Source: Alphaproteobacteria bacterium (GTDB taxonomy: Bacteria > Pseudomonadota > Alphaproteobacteria > UBA7985 > JAUIBT01). From it: a stretch of DNA of 64,000 nucleotides. The notes under the pieces were generated by a model. That model saw only the letters and a list, made by a program, of their open reading frames with translations. It was not told the origin of the DNA and did not search any database. Location of the stretch: the NCBI GenBank assembly GCA_030428565.1, contig JAUIDR010000004.1:1-64000 (forward strand), read 5' to 3'. Positions 1-7,417 of this stretch are shown here, in pieces (the first letter of the stretch is position 1; the number at the start of each line of letters is the position of its first letter). Both the position numbers and the translations under genes were made by a program.

Positions 1-806
1 AATACGCCGCGCTGCAGAAGGCCACCGCCGACACGCGGGCCGCTGGTGAACAAGCGGTGCGCCGCTATGGCGAGTTAGAGCGCATCCTAGAACGCGCCTT
101 GACCGATTTGGAGACCATGAAGAACGAGCGCAACGATTTGCTGATTCGCGTCGATGCGCTTGAGCTGCGTGAAATTGAGGCTGCTAAGACCAGCCAACGC
201 CTGGCAGAGACCTTGGTCGAGACCGACGAATTGCGCGTGGACAAGGCCAAGCTGCAACAGTCCCTGGTCGCGCGTCAAAGTGAAAAGTCGCGACTGCAAG
301 CTGATTTCAATGCACTTTCCACCCGCTCCGCCGCCTTAGAAGCGCAAAATAAGCGATTGGCCCAGCAGATTTTAGATACCCAAGGCCAACTGCGCGAATC
401 AGAAGAGGCTTTGACAGCCGCCAACGCCCAAATCGCGCAAAGCGAGCAGGCCTTGCAAGCTGAACGCGCGCGCAGTGAGCAGCTAAGCGAAGAACTGGCG
501 TCGCTCAATCGTGAGTACCAAACCGCGCGCGAGAGCCTACGACAAATGCGCCAGCGCGAACGATCGGCCCTGGCGAAGTTGGGAGCCCAAGATCAACGGA
601 TTGCGACGCTTGAGCTGCTGTTGAGCCGCTCTGAAGCTGAACGGCGAACCAGCCGCCAGCGCAATCAGTCCTTGCAGCAAAACCAAGCGGCCTTGTCGCT
701 GGTGCTGGACGACGTAGCCGCGCAAATGCAGAGCCTGGAAAGCACCTTGGCGTGCCCGCAAGTTGGACGCAAGGATGGGCGGGTTGTCTGCTTGAGCGAA
801 CAGTAA
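1..806 (+). CDS. Coiled-coil protein, C-terminal part (cut by left edge)
   Basis: The frame is open from the first bases and ends with TAA at 804-806, so the real start lies left of the window; a GTG at 57 exists but the frame continues upstream in the same style. The visible ~268 residues are almost entirely heptad-like, rich in Glu, Gln, Ala, Leu, Arg and Lys, which indicates a long parallel coiled coil. The last ~25 residues (around CPQVGRKDGRVVC) break the pattern and hold two cysteines. There is no membrane segment or enzyme motif in the visible part. It could be the coiled-coil stalk of a cell-envelope or chromosome-organising protein, but the sequence does not decide this, so no function is assigned. 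Confidence 0.75.
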   Translation, partial: YAALQKATADTRAAGEQAVRRYGELERILERALTDLETMKNERNDLLIRVDALELREIEAAKTSQRLAETLVETDELRVDKAKLQQSLVARQSEKSRLQADFNALSTRSAALEAQNKRLAQQILDTQGQLRESEEALTAANAQIAQSEQALQAERARSEQLSEELASLNREYQTARESLRQMRQRERSALAKLGAQDQRIATLELLLSRSEAERRTSRQRNQSLQQNQAALSLVLDDVAAQMQSLESTLACPQVGRKDGRVVCLSEQ

Positions 807-1126
807 GCAAGCGTGTCGCGTCATACACCATCTAAAAGGCGCGGCGCGGCGGATGGCTTCATCACCCCAAGGAAAGGCGATCCGTTAGCCAGGGCGCGTG
901 ACGAGTGTAAAGGCGCGCTGGCCGCTAACGGTCGTTGAATGCAATAAGTCTCTAGCTAGCAGCGTTTTCCATAATATCCCTTATGCGACCGGTAATAAGG
1001 CCGCAAGCGGCTTATGTCGGTTCCAGACCGTGACCGGCGGCGGCCCCCGGCCATGCGAATTCAAGCCATTTATCTCAGCGGCAGCCCTGACAGTCCAATC
1101 AGCCCGGCCAATCAGCTGGCTCGGCC
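807..1126. other. Intergenic region between convergent genes
   Basis: About 320 bases separate the coiled-coil gene from the convergent kinase gene. It holds an imperfect hairpin around 995-1015 (ATAAGGCCGC/GCGGCTTAT, one bulged base) without a clear U-tract, and a 13-bp direct repeat at 1095-1120 next to the kinase stop codon. The open frame crossing it on the plus strand has no recognisable protein character. No RNA gene was seen. Confidence 0.5.
1095..1120. repeat. 13-bp direct repeat, two copies
   Basis: CCAATCAGC occurs at 1095-1103 and again at 1108-1116, a period of 13. The pair lies directly downstream of the kinase stop codon (1127-1129 on the minus strand). Confidence 0.6.
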
Positions 1127-2335
1127 CTAGACCTGCTCAGCCAATTTCAAGGCATCCTTTAGGACTTGCACCGGGTGTTGCTGGGGCTGAGCAGCGTACA
1201 GCTGATCTAACGCCCGTCCAGTGCGCCGTGATTGCAACAAGGCGATCGACAGCCAGCGCATTTGCGCCTTCAATTTGGCTCTCCGCAGCGCCGCCGAGCT
1301 GACGGAGCATCCGCCCAGTTGCTGATAGCGCTCCAACAACCAGGCTTCGCTTAGCGCTTGATCTTGCGCGGGGCCCGCCGACCAACAGGGCGCAGACAAC
1401 CAGCCAAGATCTTCGGCGGGCAGGCCTAGGCCACTGAAATCAAAATCAACGAGATAGACGCCAGATTTGTCGGGCTCAGCGCCGTTTTGCAGCGGCCCGC
1501 AAGACAACAGGTTCGCTAGTCGAAAATCGCCATGCAGCGCGGTTGGACCGCTCTGACCTTCCTGCCGCCCATAAAGCTCTTGGATGTTGCGCTGTGCTTG
1601 CTCTGCGAGTGCCAGGCCGCCCGCAAATCCGATCACGGTCCTTAGGGGGCGCCAATCCTGTTCGCAAAAATCGGGGATGGCGGGCTGCTGCAAACTGGCT
1701 TGATCCAGCGATCGAGACGACGCTGGCCTGCGGTGAAACGCGATCAGTTCTGCCAATGCTTGGCTTATAGCCGCTCGCAAACCGGGCCCATTATCGAGTG
1801 CCAGGCCGACCAGCGGGCGTAGCGCTGGCCCCTGCCCGCCAGCGTAAGCGCGGGCTGCTAGATCCTCCAAAATGAGGCAAGGCCCAAAGGCTTCATCTTC
1901 AAACCAGCCAAAGCTGTTGGCGGTCGCCGCGCCCGCCGCTCGGGCATGTTCGTGCCATTCGTGTTGTTGAGCCATGGAGTTTAAGAACCGCGCAGGAAAG
2001 GCTGCGTTTTGATCCGTTGACGGCTCACCGTCATCGTCTAGTGGCTGGCGACAGCGCAAAATCAGGCTCGAACCTGGCCCGCAATCCACCAAGGAGATCC
2101 CCTTGTCGTCCGGCGAAAATTTCAGCGCCAAGCGCCAATGCCCATTGACGGCCCCTTGGCTGGCCAGCGGTCGCATAGCCTCGACTTGCAGTGATTGCCG
2201 CAAGAGGCCCGATAGGTGATATGAGATGCGCGCTAGGCGTTCAGCATCGCTCGCTTGATCATGCATGGTCGCGCCCGCTTGGAGTCTCTTGAAATCGCCC
2301 ACAAAGACGCTGTTGACCGCGTGAAATTGGCTCAC
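1127..2335 (-). CDS. APH/choline-kinase fold phosphotransferase
   Basis: A 402-residue protein with the hallmarks of the aminoglycoside phosphotransferase-like kinase superfamily: the catalytic HGDFRLANL motif at about 268-276 (His-Gly-Asp with the Asn four residues on) and the metal-binding LVDFDFSGLG at about 295-304. Family members phosphorylate small hydroxylated or aminated substrates with ATP in the cytoplasm; the substrate here cannot be read from sequence. The N-terminal ~90 residues are poorly recognisable. The chosen start is GTG at 2335; an ATG at 2266 is a possible alternative giving 379 residues. It is transcribed alone, divergent from the acyltransferase. I see no resistance-gene context, so calling it an antibiotic kinase is not justified. 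Confidence 0.8.
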   Translation of the reverse strand: MSQFHAVNSVFVGDFKRLQAGATMHDQASDAERLARISYHLSGLLRQSLQVEAMRPLASQGAVNGHWRLALKFSPDDKGISLVDCGPGSSLILRCRQPLDDDGEPSTDQNAAFPARFLNSMAQQHEWHEHARAAGAATANSFGWFEDEAFGPCLILEDLAARAYAGGQGPALRPLVGLALDNGPGLRAAISQALAELIAFHRRPASSRSLDQASLQQPAIPDFCEQDWRPLRTVIGFAGGLALAEQAQRNIQELYGRQEGQSGPTALHGDFRLANLLSCGPLQNGAEPDKSGVYLVDFDFSGLGLPAEDLGWLSAPCWSAGPAQDQALSEAWLLERYQQLGGCSVSSAALRRAKLKAQMRWLSIALLQSRRTGRALDQLYAAQPQQHPVQVLKDALKLAEQV

Positions 2336-2452
2336 TCTGGCACCCTATCAACAGTTTTCCCGAACACGATCTTGCCAGGGCCATGTTTTTTCGACAGATA
2401 GAAAGATCGGTCCTAGTTGGACCATGACTGCCACAGTTGAACTGTATGAGCC

Positions 2453-3319
2453 TTGCAAGACCAATCAAGCCCTTCCGTTGACCTCGACGACGACGCACGA
2501 TCAATCGTAGACGATTTGATCGAGGAGCGCGCGCGTCAATTGCGTGAGCGGCCCATTTTGTGGCGAATCATTCGCGCCTTTATGTATCCGATTTTGCAGT
2601 ACCGGCAAGCGGTGAAACTGGCACGCAAGATTAAGCACGCCGACGGGCGCAAGGTCATGGCCTATGCGTCGCGTATTTTGGCTGTGCAGTTGAAAGTGAC
2701 GGGCATTGAAAATATTCCGACCAGCGGGCGGGCCATTTTGATTTCCAACCACCCGACGGGGCTGGCTGATGGCATCGTTGTTCGCGATCTGTTGATTAAA
2801 CGCCGCCAGGACTTCATGATTTACGCCAATTCTGACGCCTTCCGGGTCGTTAAAGGCTTTGGTGATATCCTGATCCCCGTTGATCTGGGCCAGCACATTG
2901 GCAAGATGAGTCGCAGCTCGCGGCGCGCCTTTGTCATGACCGATCAAGCCTTTCGCGAAGAAAAGCTGGTCGTGGTCTTTCCGTCTGGCCGCCTGTCCTA
3001 TCTGACCTGGCGCGGGCTGACCGAGCGGCCTTGGCAGTCATCGTTTCTGAAATTTGTGCGCAAATATGAAACGCCCGTCATACCGGTGACGATGCGTGCT
3101 CGTAACTCTATTTTGTTCTATATTTTTTCTATGATTAACAATGAGTTACGAGACATTTCTCTTTTCTATGAGCTGCTCAATAAAAAAGGTACCAGCTTTG
3201 AGGTCAAGGTCGGTAAGCCGATCATGCCTAGCGAGTTGCCAGACGAAGACATTGAGGAAATGGCGGTCAAGTTGAAGCGCTATATTGAGAGCGGGCAGAC
3301 CGGCCAACCATTCGACTAG
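2453..3319 (+). CDS. PlsC-like glycerolipid acyltransferase
   Basis: This 288-residue protein belongs to the 1-acyl-sn-glycerol-3-phosphate acyltransferase (PlsC) superfamily. The acyltransferase motif I appears as SNHPTGLADG at about 98-107 (His100, Asp106, spaced by five residues as in the NHPTG subgroup), and FPSGRLS at about 175-181 corresponds to the FPEGTRS motif. Family members transfer an acyl chain to a lysolipid at the inner membrane. The start is uncertain: the first start in frame after the upstream stop is TTG 2453 without a Shine-Dalgarno, and an ATG at 2446 in another frame would encode only 11 codons before stopping within this gene. The next in-frame ATG (2581) would delete 42 residues. 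Its exact acceptor lipid is unknown. Confidence 0.8.
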   Translation: MQDQSSPSVDLDDDARSIVDDLIEERARQLRERPILWRIIRAFMYPILQYRQAVKLARKIKHADGRKVMAYASRILAVQLKVTGIENIPTSGRAILISNHPTGLADGIVVRDLLIKRRQDFMIYANSDAFRVVKGFGDILIPVDLGQHIGKMSRSSRRAFVMTDQAFREEKLVVVFPSGRLSYLTWRGLTERPWQSSFLKFVRKYETPVIPVTMRARNSILFYIFSMINNELRDISLFYELLNKKGTSFEVKVGKPIMPSELPDEDIEEMAVKLKRYIESGQTGQPFD

Positions 3320-3368
3320 TGGGGGGCTGGTCCACGGCATTTAGTTGCCAAGATATGCCTCACCCTGC

Positions 3369-3413
3369 TCAGGCTTATCAATTCTGGCCTATCAAAACCT
3401 GGCCTATCAAACC
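3369..3413. repeat. 15-bp tandem repeat, about three copies
   Basis: CTGGCCTATCAAAAC at 3384-3398 is followed by CTGGCCTATCAAACC at 3399-3413 and preceded by a degenerate copy (TCAGGCTTATCAATT) at 3369-3383. The array lies 50 bp after the acyltransferase stop and directly before the pxpA ribosome-binding site. Confidence 0.75.
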
Positions 3414-3428
3414 GCTGGAGCCGCCGAC

Positions 3429-4232
3429 ATGACGAGTCAAGATCGCGAACACACGCCGCCGCTCAAAGCCATCGCTCTGAATGCAGACCTGGGCGAGAGC
3501 TTTGGAGCCTATCGCATTGGCAACGACGAAGCTCTCATGCCGATTATTCAGTCGGCGAACGTGGCTTGCGGATTTCACGGTGGCGATCCCATGGTGATGC
3601 AGCGGACATTGGAGTTGGCCAAAGAGCACGGCGTCAGCGTCGGCGCGCATCCGGGCTATCAAGATCTGCAAGGATTTGGTCGGCGCGCTATGTCTGTCGC
3701 GCTACCGGAGATGGAGGCTATGGTCGCCTATCAAATCGGGGCGCTGATGGGGCTGGCAGCCAAGGTTGGTTGGCCTGTCACCCACGTAAAGCCGCACGGC
3801 GCACTCAATAACTTTGCTTGTGAGAATCGCCCGGCCGCAGCTGCGATTGTTCGGGCCATTCGTGCGGTCGATCCGGGGCTCATTCTCGTCGCACCGGTCT
3901 TGTCAGACCTGGAACGTGAAGGCCTGGGACAAGGCCTGCCGACCGCGGGAGAGATCTTCGCTGATCGCGCCTACACCGCTAAGGGCACTTTGGTCGCCCG
4001 CGGGCAAGATGGCGCGATGATACACGAACCCCATGCCGCCCTGCAGCACGTTATGCGCATGCTGGACGGCCAGGCACTGCACCCCTTGGATGGGTCGCCG
4101 GCCCTTGCATGCAGCCCAAAAACCATTTGTGTTCACGGCGACGGCAACCAGGCTCTGGCTACGGCAAAATTGCTTTCGGAGAGCATGCACCAGGCCGGTT
4201 TTGCACTAAGCCCCCTTCCCCAACTGATTTAG
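3429..4232 (+). CDS. pxpA: 5-oxoprolinase subunit PxpA (LamB/YcsF family)
   Basis: A 267-residue protein of the LamB/YcsF family. PxpA works with PxpB and PxpC in ATP-dependent opening of 5-oxoproline to glutamate. Signature stretches are LNADLGESFG near the N-terminus, ANVACGFHGGDP at about 49-60, SVGAHPGYQDLQGFGRR at about 75-91, and HVKPHGALNN at about 119-128. ATG 3429 was preferred over an upstream in-frame start at 3345 because GGAG sits 8 bases before it and the family homology begins just after; the longer frame would translate the 15-bp repeats. The pxpB and pxpC partners that often neighbour it are not in the window. Confidence 0.9.
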   Translation: MTSQDREHTPPLKAIALNADLGESFGAYRIGNDEALMPIIQSANVACGFHGGDPMVMQRTLELAKEHGVSVGAHPGYQDLQGFGRRAMSVALPEMEAMVAYQIGALMGLAAKVGWPVTHVKPHGALNNFACENRPAAAAIVRAIRAVDPGLILVAPVLSDLEREGLGQGLPTAGEIFADRAYTAKGTLVARGQDGAMIHEPHAALQHVMRMLDGQALHPLDGSPALACSPKTICVHGDGNQALATAKLLSESMHQAGFALSPLPQLI

Positions 4233-4381
4233 AGACCGATTTAACTAAGCGTTTTCAACGTCTTGGTTGAATATGCTAATTTTTTGGCTGTAGATGCAAT
4301 CTTAAGTAGTGACAACGCGGTCAAAATATGTCATCTAAGAGACATTGAATTTACGCTGCTCTATTTTGCGTGGGAAATATT

Positions 4382-4738
4382 ATGAAAACCAAATTGATTT
4401 GCTCCGTCTTGATCTGCGCCAGTGTTCTGACTGTCGCGAGTTGCTCGCGCCGCAACCAAGCTGATAATGCCGTCAACGATGATGACATTTTGGCGCCGCT
4501 GCCTGCCCCTGTTGCCCAAACCAACGTACCGGCTATTCCGGTCGCTGAACCCAATGTTCCGCCCAGCGTTCCCGTTGGCGTGCCGCAGCAAGTCGTGCAA
4601 GCGCCGACCCCGGCACCCATCAACCAAACCGTCGTCAGCCAGCCTCAACTGGCTCCCCTGCCCGCGCCCAGCGGCAACTGTGACGTAGTTCCGACGTCCA
4701 AGTCCGGCTTGGTGCAATTCCGCCGTAACTGCCTCTAA
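4382..4738 (+). CDS. Small proline-rich lipoprotein, paralogue 1
   Basis: A 118-residue predicted lipoprotein. MKTK is followed by a hydrophobic stretch and a lipobox (LTVASC), so the mature protein should begin at Cys22 and be lipid-anchored. The body is low in complexity and rich in Pro, Val, Ala and Gln, suggesting an extended periplasmic stalk. The C-terminus ends NCDVVPTSKSGLVQFRRNCL, with two cysteines that could pair. The same architecture and terminal motif recur in the next gene (5091-5486), so the two are paralogues. The start is ATG 4382; a start at 4370 is possible. I recognise no described family, and no function is assigned. Confidence 0.8.
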   Translation: MKTKLICSVLICASVLTVASCSRRNQADNAVNDDDILAPLPAPVAQTNVPAIPVAEPNVPPSVPVGVPQQVVQAPTPAPINQTVVSQPQLAPLPAPSGNCDVVPTSKSGLVQFRRNCL

Positions 4739-5090
4739 ACGGCAGACTTTGCAAAATAGAGCTTTGGTGCCGCTCGCGCCCCTTACTTAACTGGGGCCGA
4801 GCCGTGCCTTTTGTGGCGCCTCGACTGGGAGTTGATGTCTCCTGCTCGAGGTTTTGCGCGTCTGGGTTCTTGGCTGTCTGAGATCTGCCCTTAACAGTGA
4901 TGCCTCTACCACCTGGCAGATGCCTTCACCTCAGCCCAGCACCTTCCAATGCCAGATTCAAAACAAAGTTCCAGCTTCATAACAAAGTTAAGGTGTTGCC
5001 AACTTTAGGTCGTGTTTCCTTGCGTAAACTCTCCCTATTGCGGGCATGGAGTTTTCTAACCTGCCTTTTAAGATATTTGAGATGGACATT
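4739..5090. other. Intergenic region between the two lipoprotein genes
   Basis: About 350 bases with no convincing gene. AACAAAGTT occurs twice (around 4963-4989), and AAAGTT/AACTTT at about 4984-5006 forms an inverted repeat with an 11-base spacer. No clear promoter hexamer pair or terminator was identified, so whether the two lipoproteins are co-transcribed remains open. Confidence 0.45.
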
Positions 5091-5486
5091 ATGACCAAGA
5101 AATTAACGGTGGGCGGACTGGTTACTGTCGCTTTGTTCGCTGGCATTGCAGGTTGTTCGCGGACGCCGACACAGACCAACAGCAATGATATTTTCGCACC
5201 AACTGCGGTTCCCGCCGGCCCCGTCAGCGAGCCAATCGTCGCGGCGATTCCCGTCGCTGAAGCTAACACGGTGTCATATGCGCCTCAGCCGGTTGTTCAA
5301 GACGTGTACCAGCCCGTTCCGCTGGCACCGCCGGTCCAGCAGGCACAGGTTGCTCCGCTGGCTCCCGTGCCGACCATCGTAGCCCCACCGCTCAACGAGG
5401 CCCCACTGGCACCGCCAACCTTCGACTGTGACAACATCCCGACCTCCAAATCCGGCCTCACGCGCTACCGCGAGAGCTGTCTTTAA
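5091..5486 (+). CDS. Small proline-rich lipoprotein, paralogue 2
   Basis: A 131-residue predicted lipoprotein with the same plan as the gene upstream. MTKKLTVGG begins a signal peptide ending in the lipobox GIAGC. The mature region is rich in Pro, Val, Ala and Gln and contains a PVAEAN segment that resembles PVAEPN in paralogue 1. The C-terminus DCDNIPTSKSGLTRYRESCL shares the CDxxPTSKSGLxxxRxxCL pattern. ATG 5091 places the basic region directly before the hydrophobic core; ATG 5082 is a near alternative. A 15-bp-stem terminator follows at 5559. The function is unknown; the shared C-terminal motif is the part under selection and could bind another envelope component. Confidence 0.8.
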   Translation: MTKKLTVGGLVTVALFAGIAGCSRTPTQTNSNDIFAPTAVPAGPVSEPIVAAIPVAEANTVSYAPQPVVQDVYQPVPLAPPVQQAQVAPLAPVPTIVAPPLNEAPLAPPTFDCDNIPTSKSGLTRYRESCL

Positions 5487-5489
5487 TAT

Positions 5490-5533
5490 TTAGGCCCTGA
5501 TTAGGCTCTAGTTGGGCTCCTGCTGGGCCCTCT
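5490..5533. repeat. 11-bp degenerate tandem repeat, four copies
   Basis: Four units with period 11 follow the lipoprotein stop codon: TTAGGCCCTGA, TTAGGCTCTAG, TTGGGCTCCTG, CTGGGCCCTCT. They lie between the stop (5484-5486) and the terminator. Confidence 0.6.
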
Positions 5534-5558
5534 GTGGCGGACGAGCCGCAACGGCATG

Positions 5559-5593
5559 AAACCCTCAATCAAGTGCGCTTGGTTGAGGGTTTT
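5559..5593 (+). terminator. Rho-independent terminator after lipoprotein 2
   Basis: A 15-bp stem (5559-5573 with 5578-5592, one G-U pair) closes on the tetraloop TGCG and ends in TTTT before TGC. It lies 70 bp after the lipoprotein stop codon. Confidence 0.8.
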
Positions 5594-5859
5594 GCATTTG
5601 GCGCCCGCGCTAGGCCGCGTTGATGTAGAGCCCTAGGCCGCCCACGATATAGAATACAAGCCAAGAACGGCAAGTTTCAGCGACTTGAGAGCAGGAAAAC
5701 GCTTGCCAGATCGATCAAATTCGCACTGAACTGGCACTTCACGACGACGTGAGCTCGCTTTGCTGCGCGAAAAGTAAAATTGGGACGTAGCGAAGTTTAA
5801 CAAAAATGCCAGGACTCACGTTCGATGAGGTGAGCAATGGCAGCGACAGGGAGAGACAA
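5594..5859. other. Leader region upstream of the NCS2 permease
   Basis: About 265 bases between the terminator and the permease start. An in-frame ATG at 5806 exists but has no Shine-Dalgarno. Possible promoter elements (TTGATG at 5620, TATAGA at 5648) are spaced 22 bases apart, too far for a confident call. The length would allow a structured leader, but I cannot recognise one. Confidence 0.35.
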
Positions 5860-7278
5860 ATGTCAAATTTAGCGCAGGATCTGCGCGATCCAAACTTCAC
5901 GCCCGGATTACACAAGCTTGTGCCACTGGGTATCCAACATGTCATGGCTATGTTCGTAGCGAACGTAACGCCGGCCATTATCATCGCAAATGTTGCCGGA
6001 TTCGGTTTTGGTTCTAGCGCGGGCCAGCAGGGCTTTCCAGACATGACATACATGATCCAGATGTCCATGTTATTTGCAGGAATCGCGACTCTGTTCCAGA
6101 CGATTGGTATGGGTCCGATCGGCGCTCGCTTGCCTATCGTACAGGGTACCAGCTTTGCTTTCGTTCCGATTATGATTCCAGTGGTGGCTGGCCAAGGCGT
6201 TGAAGCGCTGCCGACCCTATTCACCGCCGTCTTGGTGGGCGGGTTGTTCCATACCTGTATCGGCTTCTTCATCGGTAAAATTCGATTTGCATTGCCGCCA
6301 TTGGTGACGGGCCTCGTGGTCTTGATGATCGGTCTTGCGCTTGTAAAGGTCGGCATTCAATACGCCGCCGGTGGCGTCCCATTGATCGGCAAACCTGAGT
6401 ATGGATCCTTGGCGAAGTGGTCGCCTGCACTGGTCGTTATTGTCGTTACTCTGGGGGTTAAGTTCTACGCACGCGGGATTATAGCAATTTCAGCGGTACT
6501 GATCGGCTTGATTGCTGGCTACGTTTTCTCTTTGCTCATGCCATCTGGCCTGTCAGTAGGCTACATCGCCTCGCAATGGAGCAAGGCCTCTAGCTTCGCC
6601 GCGCCCGAGTTCATGAAGTATGGCTTTGACTTTTCAACTGCCGCTTGGGGTGCCATTACCGGCATGTGCTTGATGGCGTTCGTCTCGGCGGTAGAAACCG
6701 TTGGTGACGTTTCCGGTATCACCAAGGGCGGCGCCAATCGGGAAGCCACAGACACCGAAATTCGCGGCGCGACATTTGCCGATGGTCTGGGGACCGCAGT
6801 TTCCGGCCTATTTGGGGGCTTGCCGAATACATCTTTCAGTCAGAATGTTGGCCTTGTTGCGTTGACCGGGGTTATGAGCCGTCACGTGGTAACTGTTGGC
6901 GGACTTTTCTTGATCTTGTGTGGCCTGGTGCCAAAGGTTGGTGCTCTCATTCGCACCGTGCCAATTGAAGTGCTGGGCGGTGGCGTTATCGTCATGTTCG
7001 GCATGGTTGTAGCCGCAGGCGTCTCCATCTTGGCGGATGTTAATTGGAACCGCCGCAACATGGTGATTTTTGCAATTTCCTTGTCTGTCGGCCTAGGGCT
7101 TCAGTTGGAGCCAGGCGCCTTGCAGCACGTACCAACCTTGCTCAAGAATCTGCTGACTACCGGTCTCTTGCCCGCCGCGGCCTTAGCGATCGCTTTGAAC
7201 TTGATCTTGCCAGAAGAGCTGGCGGGCGAAGCGACCGAGGAAGTGTCTGGCGGCATGGCGGGACACAAGGACGACTAA
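5860..7278 (+). CDS. NCS2 family nucleobase:cation symporter
   Basis: A 472-residue integral membrane protein of the nucleobase-cation symporter-2 family (xanthine/uracil permeases), importing a purine or pyrimidine base with protons across the inner membrane. At least ten hydrophobic segments are visible. The family signature QNVGLVALTG lies at about 327-336, and GVEALPTLFTAVLVGGLFH at about 112-130 is a typical early helix. ATG 5860 was chosen because AGGGAG lies 7 bases upstream; the frame could start at 5806, adding 18 residues, but that start has no ribosome-binding site. Which base is transported cannot be read, although the conserved segments look closer to the xanthine/urate side than to UraA. 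No purine catabolic genes are adjacent. Confidence 0.88.
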   Translation: MSNLAQDLRDPNFTPGLHKLVPLGIQHVMAMFVANVTPAIIIANVAGFGFGSSAGQQGFPDMTYMIQMSMLFAGIATLFQTIGMGPIGARLPIVQGTSFAFVPIMIPVVAGQGVEALPTLFTAVLVGGLFHTCIGFFIGKIRFALPPLVTGLVVLMIGLALVKVGIQYAAGGVPLIGKPEYGSLAKWSPALVVIVVTLGVKFYARGIIAISAVLIGLIAGYVFSLLMPSGLSVGYIASQWSKASSFAAPEFMKYGFDFSTAAWGAITGMCLMAFVSAVETVGDVSGITKGGANREATDTEIRGATFADGLGTAVSGLFGGLPNTSFSQNVGLVALTGVMSRHVVTVGGLFLILCGLVPKVGALIRTVPIEVLGGGVIVMFGMVVAAGVSILADVNWNRRNMVIFAISLSVGLGLQLEPGALQHVPTLLKNLLTTGLLPAAALAIALNLILPEELAGEATEEVSGGMAGHKDD

Positions 7279-7338
7279 GGAACGACGCGCTTTGCATTTG
7301 GGCGTCGCCGCCTTAACAAGGGGACGCCCATATCCGAG

Positions 7339-7373
7339 AAAAGGCCTTGGCGCTTGCGACGAGGCCTTTTTTC
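7339..7373 (+). terminator. Rho-independent terminator after the permease
   Basis: AAAAGGCCT at 7339-7347 pairs with AGGCCTTTT at 7362-7370, followed by more T (TTTTTTCTTA). It is downstream of the permease and 40 bp before the convergent MBL gene, and may work in both directions. A second 7-bp stem (GGGCGTC/GACGCCC, 7300-7329) lies just before it. Confidence 0.8.
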
Positions 7374-7417
7374 TTATGTGGCCGCGTTTGGTTGTTTCCG
7401 CTCAGATCTTATGGCTC

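Noticed and set aside
995-1020. Intrinsic terminator after the coiled-coil gene
   Set aside because: The stem has a bulge and no run of T follows.
898-1302. 134-codon frame after the coiled-coil gene
   Set aside because: Its second half is antisense to the kinase gene and its composition is not protein-like.
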